Positions 30,885-39,681 of a stretch of DNA of 64,000 bases are shown one piece after another. The translations under genes were made by a program, and so were the position numbers. The notes under the pieces were generated by a model. It saw only the letters and a program-made list of their open reading frames with translations. It did not search any database and had not been told where the DNA came from. Source of the stretch: Parashewanella curva (GTDB taxonomy: Bacteria > Pseudomonadota > Gammaproteobacteria > Enterobacterales > Shewanellaceae); assembly GCF_003675895.1 (NCBI RefSeq), contig NZ_ML014761.1, positions 1-64,000 of the forward strand. Direction: 5' to 3'. Numbering within the stretch: position 1 is the stretch's first letter; every line of letters starts with the position of its first letter.

Positions 30885-31055
30885 TAGGGCATGTTGATCT
30901 TTCAGGATTAAATTTTGTGCTATTTGAGCACTTATCTGTTCATGGCGTGAGCAGTGAAGCTTCGCCATCTAAGTAAGCTGCTCACAATAAAAAACAGGAA
31001 GTGCTCATAAACATCGAAGACTGCAAAAATAAACACGAAAGATCAACACGCCCTA
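30885..31055 (-). mobile_element. MITE-like element, copy 2 (171 bp, inverted)
   Basis: It is bounded by TAGGGCATGTTGATCTTTC and GAAAGATCAACACGCCCTA. Read on the minus strand it aligns with copy 1 (28220-28486) apart from the 96-base segment that copy 1 has in addition. Nested inner arms (GAGCACTT/AAGTGCTC and GTGAGCAG/CTGCTCAC) allow the whole unit to fold into a long hairpin. It lies between two paralogous genes, 25 bases upstream of the start of paralogue 1. No transposase is encoded. Confidence 0.75.
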
Positions 31056-31130
31056 AAATCAGAGTTTTGGTTGTTTTACCTAACTCTGTATCAACAAGAA
31101 AGTGCAACGCTAGACAATGTCAGCTGAGGT

Positions 31131-31637
31131 TCAGCATCCATTATTGACGATGATATATTGCGGTGCTCGGGGATGGCTACTAGTACCTGCTTCGGTATAG
31201 AGCAAATAACAATTTGCTCCAGCCCCTCTTGGAATGAGCTTAATTTGATGTGCGCCCAATGATGCAGTCTTTGAAGGTATCATCTGCCAATCGATTTTTT
31301 TGATGTGAGGCAGGACTAAGAGCTTTCGGGCAATGTCTAACCCATTTTCAAGTGAAGAAGTGGTAGCTCGAAGCTTACCATTCACCAAATCTAATGACAC
31401 ATCACCAAAATAATCATGATGGATCCCAAAATTACCGGTAGGCTCTGGCCCTAACACCACTTCATTTACGTGCTTTATGGCCACCACAATATCAGTCAGC
31501 GCGTGCTGATGATTCGCCTTTAGTGCTTCCATTTTCTTTTCTTGGTTTACGGTTACCAATAAAATCAACAGGATCAACACAATGCCTGCAACGAGTACTA
31601 AGATTTTGCTATTAGACATACCTCGATGATGATTCAT
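31131..31637 (-). CDS. Membrane-anchored protein with MSHA-pilin-like C-terminus, paralogue 2
   Basis: 168 residues: one N-terminal helix (about 11-30) and a periplasmic domain ending NCYLLYTEAGT...IVNNGC, with Cys143 and the final Cys168 again 24 residues apart. It shares SLENGL-IA, LVNG-L-A and the C-terminal loop with the gene at 30348-30860, so the two arose by tandem duplication. No prepilin motif is seen. The start at 31635-31637 is chosen for its AAGGAGGGG ribosome-binding site; an upstream in-frame ATG adds 13 residues. Function is unknown; a pilus or surface-fibre accessory role is only a guess. Confidence 0.77.
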   Translation of the reverse strand: MNHHRGMSNSKILVLVAGIVLILLILLVTVNQEKKMEALKANHQHALTDIVVAIKHVNEVVLGPEPTGNFGIHHDYFGDVSLDLVNGKLRATTSSLENGLDIARKLLVLPHIKKIDWQMIPSKTASLGAHQIKLIPRGAGANCYLLYTEAGTSSHPRAPQYIIVNNGC

Positions 31638-31706
31638 AACCCCTCCTTGGCTGATGCTAACTATTGTAGAAAACAATCAGCCATTTTGCTGGAGGAGTTC
31701 AGAATA

Positions 31707-32702
31707 TTATTGTTTGGCTTGATATAATTCTTTGCGTTCAGAATCAGACAAGAAAGCCATCTCTACACCATTTCGTTGAGCTTGTTCCAGCTGGGCTGCT
31801 GTTAACCCAAGCTCTTGCTCCGCTACATGATACTCGTGCTTAATATCAATATTACTGACACCAGGATCATCAGTATTAAGCCCAATACAGATATCGTGAT
31901 CTAAGAACTGAATAAACGGGTGTTCAGAATAATGAGACACGGTAGAGGTATGTAAATTACTGGTCGGGCATGATTCAATACCAATTCTATACTTGGCTAA
32001 ATAGTCCATAAGCTTAGGATCATGTATGGCCTTAACACCATGTCCAATTCGAGTAGCGCCAAGTTCGGTGATCGCCTGCCACATGCTTTCGCTACCTGCC
32101 GCTTCACCGGCATGAACCGTAATATTTAAGTCCGCATCACGTACTTGCTTGAAATGCTCCTTAAATAAATCGCCAGGGAAGCCGAGTTCATCACCCGCTA
32201 AGTCCATACCGACCAAGTGCTGCTTATGAGCCAGTAAAGCATTAAGCTCTTGCTGACAGGCTTCTACACCAAATGAACGAGACATGATCCCAATCAGATT
32301 AATTCGAGTGTCGAAGTCCTTAAGCCCTGCTATAACACCATCAATGACGGCTTCAACCACACCTTCAACCGACAGTTTGTTAGTCATAGCCATGTAGTAT
32401 GGACTAAACCTCAGTTCTGCGTAGTCCAAACCAGATTCAGCCGCATCTGCAACATTTTCATACGCCACGCGTTTAACGGCATCTAAATCAGCTAATACGG
32501 CAACCATCCAATCCAACTTTTTTAAAAAGCCGAGTAAGTCACTTTCTTTACCTTGAATTTGAACAAAAGGGGCAAGCGTTTCAAGGCTATCTGCAGGTAG
32601 AGCAATACCGTGTTGGTGCCCTAACTCCCAAATCGTGTTCACTCTTACATTGCCATCTAAATGACGATGTAAATCCACTAACGGAATGGTGTTATTTATC
32701 AT
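31707..32702 (-). CDS. add: Adenosine deaminase
   Basis: 331 residues, normal for the enzyme that converts adenosine to inosine in purine salvage. Zinc and catalytic motifs are present: HRHLDGNVR near residue 12, HAGEAAG (catalytic Glu) near 197, [16 protein letters not shown], and the metal-binding LNTDDP near 276. It acts in the cytosol as a zinc TIM-barrel. It is separated from the pilin-like pair by 69 bases on the same strand. Confidence 0.95.
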   Translation of the reverse strand: MINNTIPLVDLHRHLDGNVRVNTIWELGHQHGIALPADSLETLAPFVQIQGKESDLLGFLKKLDWMVAVLADLDAVKRVAYENVADAAESGLDYAELRFSPYYMAMTNKLSVEGVVEAVIDGVIAGLKDFDTRINLIGIMSRSFGVEACQQELNALLAHKQHLVGMDLAGDELGFPGDLFKEHFKQVRDADLNITVHAGEAAGSESMWQAITELGATRIGHGVKAIHDPKLMDYLAKYRIGIESCPTSNLHTSTVSHYSEHPFIQFLDHDICIGLNTDDPGVSNIDIKHEYHVAEQELGLTAAQLEQAQRNGVEMAFLSDSERKELYQAKQ

Positions 32703-32939
32703 GGTGTCTCCCTATCTGCGCCCCAATAGCCATAAATTGGCAGCGGAGTCTACCAACTGAGCCAATATTGGCATTCACTTTTGAGCAAATGTGTGAGCTA
32801 GGTTGGATAACTGCGTGTAAGGAAAGTATTTAGTTAACCATCAAAGAGATAAGCCCACAACGTCAGAAGCAAAACGCAATCTATGTAAAGCTGTTAGGCT
32901 TGAGTATAAATGAGTTAGTGGCATAATCGCCAACAAATC

Positions 32940-34778
32940 ATGAAAAACTTGGATGATCTCATGCGATATCTATTCGCCACCGTTGCCGTTAGTTTGTTTC
33001 TGAGTGGCTGTACTCTCAACTCCACATTCTCAGATGCCTATGTAAAAAAATACAAATCGAGTGCGCCAGAAATATCCAAAGCTCAAGAGCCCAAGCACAC
33101 TTCTTCACTACAAACGTATATTGATCAAGACTGGCAAATCAAACTGGATGCTAGTGCTCAGCTTGCAGCTTCTATGGGAGACAAAAGCCAGCAAGGTAAA
33201 CTTGATGATTTGTCACCCACTCACCTTTCGCAGATCAATCAGCGTCGTGAACAACTGTTAGCGCAACTTAAAGCATTAGACATCGCTGCTTTAAATAAGC
33301 AGCAAAAGATCAATGCTCAACTGCTTCAATACCAATTACAAAACAGTGTGGATATGTATCATTTCCATGCCCAATACGTTCCCATCACCGCAGAAAGTGG
33401 CTTTCATGCCTATATCGCCAGCATCAGCAAGGGACGTTTTAAGACAGAACAAGATTACCGAAATTACTTGTCGCAACTCCATGCGCTGCCAAAGTATTTT
33501 AAGCAGCAAACGTATTGGCTGACTCAAGGGGTTAAATCGGGCATTACACCACCGAAAGTAACCTTAAAAGGTTTTGAAGACAGCATTTCAGCCTTTATTG
33601 TACCCGTGCAAAAAAGTGGTTACTTTAAGCCTTTCACTCAATTTCCTGAGCATTTCTCGGCGGCATTAAAAGCCGAGCTAAAGCAGCAAGGGCTGCAAGC
33701 TGTTAACCAAGACGTATTGCCAAGTTATCAGAAGTTTTATAACTTCATGACCAAAACTTACATTCCAAATAGCCGCACCAGCATCGCCGCTTATGATTTA
33801 CCCGATGGTAAAGCCTTTTACGAAAACCGAGTACGTTACTACACGACTTTGCCGATGACTTCAAAAAAGGTGCATCAGATAGGCCTTAAAGAAGTCGCAC
33901 GTATTCGCAATGAAATGCAGCAAGTGATGAAACAAACGGGATTTAAAGGGAGTTTTGCTGAATTTCTTCATTATCTGCGAACCGATCCTAAGTTTTACCC
34001 AAAAACAGCAGAAGAACTGTTAAAAGATGCCAGCTTTATTGCCAAAAAAGCTGATGCAATGTTGCCAAAATATTTTGGTAAATTACCTCGTACCCCTTAT
34101 GGCATAATGCCAGTGCCAGCAGAAATTGCCCCTAAGTACACCACTGGACGCTACTCTGGCTCCAATCGTGACGATCAACCCGGCTATTATTGGGTAAATA
34201 CCTATGCCTTAAATAAGCGACCTCTTTATGAACTGACGGCATTGACATTACACGAAGCGGTACCGGGACATCATTTACAGATTTCGCTAAATAAAGAGCT
34301 AGACTCATTACCTAACTTTCGTCGTTACAGTTACATCTCAGCTTTTGGTGAAGGTTGGGGGCTATACTCAGAGTATTTAGGGCTAGAAGCAGGCATGTAT
34401 CGTACTCCTTACGATAATTTCGGCCGCTTAACTTATGAAATGTGGCGTGCAACTCGCTTGGTAGTCGATACAGGTATTCATGCTCAAGGCTGGACTCGAC
34501 AACAAGCTATCGATTACATGGCAAAGAACTCGGCACTGTCATTGCACAATATTACAACCGAAGTGGATCGCTATATTTCATGGCCAGGACAAGCCTTATC
34601 TTATAAAATTGGAGAACTAACCATTAAGCGGTTGCGTAAGAAAGCCGAGCAAGCATTGGGACAACAATTTGATATTCGCGCCTTCCATGATGCAATTTTA
34701 GCGCAAGGCTCTGTAACTTTACCGATCCTAGACCAACAAATTGACGATTTTATTGCTCAGCAGCAAGCCAAAAATTAA
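32940..34778 (+). CDS. DUF885 family lipoprotein (putative metallopeptidase)
   Basis: 612 residues. The signal peptide ends in the lipobox LSGC, so it is probably an outer-membrane lipoprotein. The C-terminal half has the DUF885 signature HEAVPGHHLQ, a likely zinc-binding motif, with a downstream GEGWGLYSEYLG segment whose glutamates fit a third ligand. The family is thought to contain peptidases, but substrates are unclear. An internal ATG at 32961 would start directly at the signal peptide and may be the true start. It is followed closely by the PldB-like gene. Confidence 0.88.
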   Translation: MKNLDDLMRYLFATVAVSLFLSGCTLNSTFSDAYVKKYKSSAPEISKAQEPKHTSSLQTYIDQDWQIKLDASAQLAASMGDKSQQGKLDDLSPTHLSQINQRREQLLAQLKALDIAALNKQQKINAQLLQYQLQNSVDMYHFHAQYVPITAESGFHAYIASISKGRFKTEQDYRNYLSQLHALPKYFKQQTYWLTQGVKSGITPPKVTLKGFEDSISAFIVPVQKSGYFKPFTQFPEHFSAALKAELKQQGLQAVNQDVLPSYQKFYNFMTKTYIPNSRTSIAAYDLPDGKAFYENRVRYYTTLPMTSKKVHQIGLKEVARIRNEMQQVMKQTGFKGSFAEFLHYLRTDPKFYPKTAEELLKDASFIAKKADAMLPKYFGKLPRTPYGIMPVPAEIAPKYTTGRYSGSNRDDQPGYYWVNTYALNKRPLYELTALTLHEAVPGHHLQISLNKELDSLPNFRRYSYISAFGEGWGLYSEYLGLEAGMYRTPYDNFGRLTYEMWRATRLVVDTGIHAQGWTRQQAIDYMAKNSALSLHNITTEVDRYISWPGQALSYKIGELTIKRLRKKAEQALGQQFDIRAFHDAILAQGSVTLPILDQQIDDFIAQQQAKN

Positions 34779-34796
34779 AGGACATTGATCCACCCA

Positions 34797-35789
34797 ATGA
34801 CAACACGGCAATACTCCAGTGAGCACGCAATCCACACTCCAGAGCAACAAGCCCTATGGGAGCAGGTGGAGCATGGTCTGTTACCCATTAGCGCCAATGT
34901 AACACTGGCGTATTGTCAATTATTGCAGCCACACACAACTAAAGCGATAGTGATCAGTTCTGGACGTATTGAATGTTATGAAAAATACAAAGAGCTGATT
35001 TACGACCTATATCAACAAGGCTATTCAGTCTATTGTTTGGATCATCGCGGTCAGGGCTTGTCATCGCGCTTAACCAAGAATCCACATATGGGACATGTCG
35101 ATAAATTCGACGATTACATTGATGATTTTGATGCCTTTATCGAACGAGTGGTTAAACCGAAACAACACGAAAAATTGTTTTGCTTAGCTCACTCTATGGG
35201 CTGTGCCATTGCAGCATTGTATATGCAGTTTCATACACAAACCTTTACGGCGGCCGTGTTTTCAGCCCCCATGTTTGGCGTAAACTTACCGTTGCCAAGA
35301 GGATTAGTGGATTGGTTAGCGGGTTGTTTGGACTCTTTGAAGCGACCTCGGTATATTTTGGGTGGACGCGACTTTCGATTTAAGCCTTTTCACAATAACA
35401 AACTGACTTCTAGCCAATCTCGTTACCAAGCCTTTCATAATCTTTATCGGCAACGCCCCACAGTTCAGCTAGGCTCTCCAACTAACCGCTGGTTATTAGA
35501 AGCACTACACGCCGCGGATCGCTGCTGGCCAGCCATTGCAGGAATGAGGGTTCCGATTCTATTATTAAAAGCCGAAGCGGATACCATTGTCGACAACCAT
35601 AAAATTGATAAGTACTACAAATCAATGAAGCATATCGGCTTAGGTGAAATGCAAAGTTTTAAAGAAGCCAAGCACGAGTTGTTTGTAGAAAACGACACCA
35701 TTCGTTCACAAGTACTCGACGCGACATTGAATTTTTTTGAGAAACATCACAATCGTCCACTTCCCATGAAACACCAATCTGTACTCTAA
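34797..35789 (+). CDS. pldB: Alpha/beta hydrolase, lysophospholipase L2-like
   Basis: About 330 residues of the PldB/monoacylglycerol-lipase type. DHRGQGLSSR (oxyanion region), the nucleophile elbow AHSMG, and an acid/histidine pair in EADTIVDNHK and EAKHELFVEN complete the triad. PldB removes the acyl chain from lysophospholipids at the inner membrane. A TTG four codons earlier is possible, but its spacing from AAAGGA is only two bases, so the ATG is used. It lies 18 bases behind the DUF885 gene. Confidence 0.85.
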   Translation: MTTRQYSSEHAIHTPEQQALWEQVEHGLLPISANVTLAYCQLLQPHTTKAIVISSGRIECYEKYKELIYDLYQQGYSVYCLDHRGQGLSSRLTKNPHMGHVDKFDDYIDDFDAFIERVVKPKQHEKLFCLAHSMGCAIAALYMQFHTQTFTAAVFSAPMFGVNLPLPRGLVDWLAGCLDSLKRPRYILGGRDFRFKPFHNNKLTSSQSRYQAFHNLYRQRPTVQLGSPTNRWLLEALHAADRCWPAIAGMRVPILLLKAEADTIVDNHKIDKYYKSMKHIGLGEMQSFKEAKHELFVENDTIRSQVLDATLNFFEKHHNRPLPMKHQSVL

Positions 35790-35819
35790 AGGGCTTAGGA
35801 AAATACAAACCTATCCATT

Positions 35820-36868
35820 TTAATTCTGCCCTAATAAAGCTAGATATTTATCTTTGATGTATTCCTCTAACAATTGCTCTGATACTGAAACAGCATCAAG
35901 CTCTTCTGCGGTAGAGACATAATCCGTTAAATCTTTGACCCTTACGTCCAACCCATAATTCCTTTTATGGGAACAAACTTCAACTTGAACGATTCGAACC
36001 ATTTCTTCACCGGTATCAACATTAACGTTGCAGATAGGAAAAATTCGAGCATCTATATCAAATTCAGGAACTCGGTCATCAACCCCTAAACCACCTCGCT
36101 TATCACTATATCCAATGGTAAGAAATTTTGTTTGAGGGTTTTCTTGCGGCACAAACCTTAGCTCGGCATATTTTTCTAATCTATCAATAATTGGATTTGA
36201 CTGATGTGTTAATCGGTTAAAGTCATCTCGGAGGGTCTCAGTATCATTAAAGTTATATCCGACTATTTTTCCATTTGAGACTTTTGGTGTTATTTCATAG
36301 GTATGATAATCAATACTTTTTGACTGTTTAAAGAAGAGTTTTAACTGGATTTCCTACTTTTTCCCCAATTTGCAACTGACCAACTTCCCTCAGACAATCA
36401 AGCCCTTCGAACCTATCTACAGTTGAGTTAGTTTCATCAATAACAACGGTAAAAAAACGCTGGCCTTCATTATTAAACCTATCTGCAATATCCTTAGAGT
36501 AAGTGCCCTTCCAAGCCTAAACGTGCCGTTAGCCCCCCTTGTACACCAAAGAAATACGCAACACCCCCTCTAAACCGACTATCATTTCGAATTAATCGTA
36601 TTTTTGATCGTTGTTTATTAATGCCACTTTGTGTTTTATAGCTTACTATGCCGTCTTCGTAGACATCATAAATCTTTAAGGTTGTGTCGTTGCTCCCAAG
36701 TCGTTGACTTAAAAATCGAATTTGAGAACCTACAATTCGTAAATTTCCTCGAATACTATATATTCTTTGATTGTTATAATCCCAAATCAATACAGGGTCT
36801 TTACCAGAGCGTTTCCATCCATCAGGAAGTTGTACTTTTCCGCCAGTTTCAACGCTAGAAACTGCCAT
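35820..36868 (-). pseudogene. Orphan gene broken by two +1 frameshifts
   Basis: Three open segments in different frames read as one protein of about 348 residues. Segment 1 (MAVSSVETGGKVQLPDGWKR onward) runs from 36868 and, if not shifted, stops at 36494. Removing one G from GGG at 36506-36508 continues into GTYSKDIADRFNNEG... Removing one A from the A4 run at 36339-36342 continues into KLFFKQSKSIDYHTYEI... and on to the stop at 35820. Both breaks are single extra bases in homopolymers. Either the gene is decaying or the assembly has two errors. No family is recognised; no signal peptide. Confidence 0.75.
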
Positions 36869-37051
36869 GGTGACACCTCTAATATCTCATTGTATACACT
36901 CTATATTCGTCAAGTTGTCCTGTATAGAAACTTAATAGTAAAGTGGTTGTGAATGCAGCTAATACCAATTTGCATTCAAATTGGTATTACAGATGTCAGG
37001 TAAACGACAATGGTGTAAAATGCTTTTTTTTCTTCAAATCTAGGAAGTTGT

Positions 37052-37516
37052 ATGTTTCATATCGCCTTATATGAACCAGAAATCGCCCCTAATACTGGCA
37101 ACATCATTCGCCTTTGTGCCAATACAGGAACACATCTGCACCTTATTGAACCACTGGGTTTTGATTTTGAAGAAAAGAAACTGCGTCGTGCAGGACTCGA
37201 TTATAAAGATCTCACCAACGTAACCCGTCATAAAAACTTTGACGCATTTTTAGACGCGGTAAAAGGCAAGCGCATTATGGCTTGCACCACCAAAGGTAGC
37301 CGCCCTCACTCAGAGCTGAGGTTTGAAAAAGACGATGTGTTGTTGTTTGGCCCTGAAACGCGTGGCCTACCTGCGGACATTATTGAAGCGACACCGACAG
37401 AGCAGCGCTTGCGTATTCCTATGGTGCCTAGCAGCCGCAGTCTAAATTTATCCAATTCCGTTGCGGTGATCTGCTATGAAGCATGGCGACAATTGGGGTA
37501 TGAAGGGGCGGTTTAA
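37052..37516 (+). CDS. trmL: tRNA (cytidine(34)-2'-O)-methyltransferase TrmL
   Basis: 154-residue SPOUT methyltransferase that 2'-O-methylates the wobble base of tRNA-Leu isoacceptors. It starts [20 protein letters not shown], and has the trefoil-knot motifs [10 protein letters not shown] and [18 protein letters not shown] that bind S-adenosylmethionine. Length is normal. GGAAG precedes the ATG. It stands alone between two orphan genes. Confidence 0.96.
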   Translation: MFHIALYEPEIAPNTGNIIRLCANTGTHLHLIEPLGFDFEEKKLRRAGLDYKDLTNVTRHKNFDAFLDAVKGKRIMACTTKGSRPHSELRFEKDDVLLFGPETRGLPADIIEATPTEQRLRIPMVPSSRSLNLSNSVAVICYEAWRQLGYEGAV

Positions 37517-37530
37517 GCCAATCCCCTTAA

Positions 37531-37989
37531 TCACACATTTGAATCTACTGGAGACGATTTCACTAGAGAAGAGTTCAACGACCGCTCAACAGCTTGATGC
37601 CTAAATGATACTTGAGCGTGAGTTCTCCCGAAAATTGATTGTCTTGAAGACAAACTAGAGTTTTTTTGATTCTGTGACTTTTTGATTGCTTCTTTCTGTT
37701 CACGCTGCGTATCATAATAGGATTGCAGCCCACGATACACTTTAGCTTCTGCTTTAAGTTTAAATAGACCACAAGAAATAAATGACAAAAATTTTGACCA
37801 ATGACTTGTGCTAAAGGTGTCGACACGGTTATCAATTATTCTTACTGAATAAACTCGCATCTTGCCAGTGTCATTACACTTAACAGTTAATTGCCCACTA
37901 CTTTCATTTGAGAGATCCACATCACCCAAATTAGGAAACTCAAGCTTATTTGCTCGAAAACTTTTAACTTTGATTGTACCTAAACTCAT
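37531..37989 (-). CDS. Unrecognised 152-residue basic protein
   Basis: No family is recognised. The N-terminal half (about 1-60) looks like a small beta domain; a short hydrophobic stretch (WSKFLSFISCGLFKL, about 64-78) follows, and the C-terminal half is Gln/Ser/Lys-rich and probably disordered. The start is supported by AGGAGG six bases upstream. It has no partner on its strand and ends convergent to trmL. It belongs with the other lineage-specific orphans of this window. Confidence 0.6.
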   Translation of the reverse strand: MSLGTIKVKSFRANKLEFPNLGDVDLSNESSGQLTVKCNDTGKMRVYSVRIIDNRVDTFSTSHWSKFLSFISCGLFKLKAEAKVYRGLQSYYDTQREQKEAIKKSQNQKNSSLSSRQSIFGRTHAQVSFRHQAVERSLNSSLVKSSPVDSNV

Positions 37990-38177
37990 GAAAACCTCCT
38001 AACAATAAGGAGAGGCTACTTACGGGCAGATAATGAATAGGAAGTGTTATAAATCCGTCTATAAATTAGTCTCTTACACCATATAGATTAGGCTTTTTAT
38101 CGATAAATTCCATAAGATTAAGTAAAGGTAATCTACTGGAAATATCCACATTACTTTTGGTGAGGTTTTTCAGTAGT

Positions 38178-38209
38178 AAAAAGCTTAAACCCTAGGGTTT
38201 AAGCTTTTT
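38178..38209 (-). terminator. Perfect 32-bp palindrome ending the peptidase operon
   Basis: AAAAAGCTTAAACCCT is followed by its exact complement with no unpaired loop bases in sequence. The outer A/T pairs supply a T-tract on each strand. It lies 20 bases after the stop of the 38230-39681 gene, so it terminates the M20-M16-M16 transcript. Confidence 0.8.
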
Positions 38210-38229
38210 ATATTTATCGCAATATTTGA

Positions 38230-39681
38230 TTATTTGCTATCAAAACCTACAGCTTTAATATCAACTTGCGTCACTTTGCCATATTTAGCCACAATAGGTG
38301 CAATCTTAGCCGCATTACCCACTAACACAAACTGCAAATGCTCACGAGGGAAGTAAGTATCAATAATGCGTTTGGTCTCGGCAACAGTTAGGCTGTTTAC
38401 CTTGTTTTCAAAGTCATTGATGTAACTGTCACCAACCCCGTAAAGGTACATATTTCCAAGCAAGCCTGCTAATTGGCCGTTAGTTTCAAAGTCGGGTGGA
38501 AACTGTCCTTTTACATAGGCTTTTGCCGATTTCAGTGTTGCGGCATCAATGCCTTGTGACCATAGGCGATCATAAGTTTTTAACGCTAAATCAATGGCTT
38601 CTTTGGTGGTCGAGGTTTTGGTAAATGAGCTAATACGGAATAATCCTGCCTTTGAATACTCACTAAACCCTGAACCGGCTCCATAAGTCAAACCTGCGTT
38701 TACGCGCAACTCATCATTCAGCCATGAGGTGAAACGCCCACCCAAAATGGTGTTCACGACGCTAATGGCAACAGAGTCAGGGTTATCAAACGCGACCCCT
38801 TTACCACCAATCAAGAAACGAGTTTCAATGGCATCGCCCTTATTCACCAATAATACGCGGCTGCTATTGTAACTTGTCAGATTAGCGCTTAAGTCTGGTT
38901 GGCTGATAGAGTGTGTATTCTTCCATCCTCCTAGTGCTTGGTTCAGCTGAGCTTTCATCTGGGCAATATTAAAATCGCCTACGACAGTAATCGCGGTATT
39001 ACTCGGCTGGTAATATTGCTGATAAAAACGCTTTAAGGTTGCGACATTGATTTTTTTCAGGCTATTGCGATCACCAGATGTTGGATTACCATAAGGCTGA
39101 TTGCCAAACATAAACTTATTGAAATAGCTGCCAATCACATTACGTGGGCTTTCTTTTGCTTGAGCAAGGCCCGCAATTTGCTGCTTCTTCATTTTGGCAA
39201 ATTCAACACTGTCAAATTTTGGTTGAGTCAGTACAGAGGTAAAGATAGGCAACATGGTGTTCATGTCTTTTGCCATAAAGCTACTGTTGACCGAACTGCC
39301 TTCACGACCGGCTCCCGTGCCTAAACTTGCCCCTAAGAAGTCGACTGCATTTTCAATTTGAGTTTTGCTTTGATTGCCCGCACCTAGCACCAGTGCTTCA
39401 GCCGTCATTCCAGCTTCACCGGAAATGGCATCGTTAACACTACCAGCGCGAACTACCGCATTAAGGGTGATCAAAGGCACTTCTTTTCGCTGCATCAAAT
39501 ACACAGTTAAGCCGTTAGCCATTTGGTATTTTTCGTACTTTGGCATTGAGAAGCTACTGCTCGTCTCTGCGACAACTTGTGCTTGCGAATGAGTATCAGT
39601 GGTAGATTTACAGCCAGTTAGCACTATACTTCCAACGGTTAAAGCCATCACACAGGCTTTTGTTAATGGCGAATATATCAT
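38230..39681 (-). CDS. M16 family peptidase-like lipoprotein (non-catalytic partner)
   Basis: 483 residues. The signal peptide ends in LTGC, a lipobox. The body has two M16 (insulinase/processing peptidase) domains, but the zinc motif HXXEH is absent: the matching N-terminal position reads GEAGMTAEAL. Such subunits pair with an active M16 subunit and help bind substrate. The partner is encoded just upstream (39678-41009), overlapping by four bases. Confidence 0.92.
   Translation of the reverse strand: MIYSPLTKACVMALTVGSIVLTGCKSTTDTHSQAQVVAETSSSFSMPKYEKYQMANGLTVYLMQRKEVPLITLNAVVRAGSVNDAISGEAGMTAEALVLGAGNQSKTQIENAVDFLGASLGTGAGREGSSVNSSFMAKDMNTMLPIFTSVLTQPKFDSVEFAKMKKQQIAGLAQAKESPRNVIGSYFNKFMFGNQPYGNPTSGDRNSLKKINVATLKRFYQQYYQPSNTAITVVGDFNIAQMKAQLNQALGGWKNTHSISQPDLSANLTSYNSSRVLLVNKGDAIETRFLIGGKGVAFDNPDSVAISVVNTILGGRFTSWLNDELRVNAGLTYGAGSGFSEYSKAGLFRISSFTKTSTTKEAIDLALKTYDRLWSQGIDAATLKSAKAYVKGQFPPDFETNGQLAGLLGNMYLYGVGDSYINDFENKVNSLTVAETKRIIDTYFPREHLQFVLVGNAAKIAPIVAKYGKVTQVDIKAVGFDSK

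Noticed and set aside
30861-30968. N-terminal extension of the pilin-like paralogue 1 beginning MAKLHCSRHEQ
   Set aside because: These codons lie inside the MITE-like element; the same peptide would be read from copy 1, and a ribosome-binding site precedes the internal ATG at 30860.
36153-36493. Reading 35820-36152 and 36494-36868 as two separate small genes
   Set aside because: The gap between them is open in the other frames and joins both into one protein with two single-base corrections.
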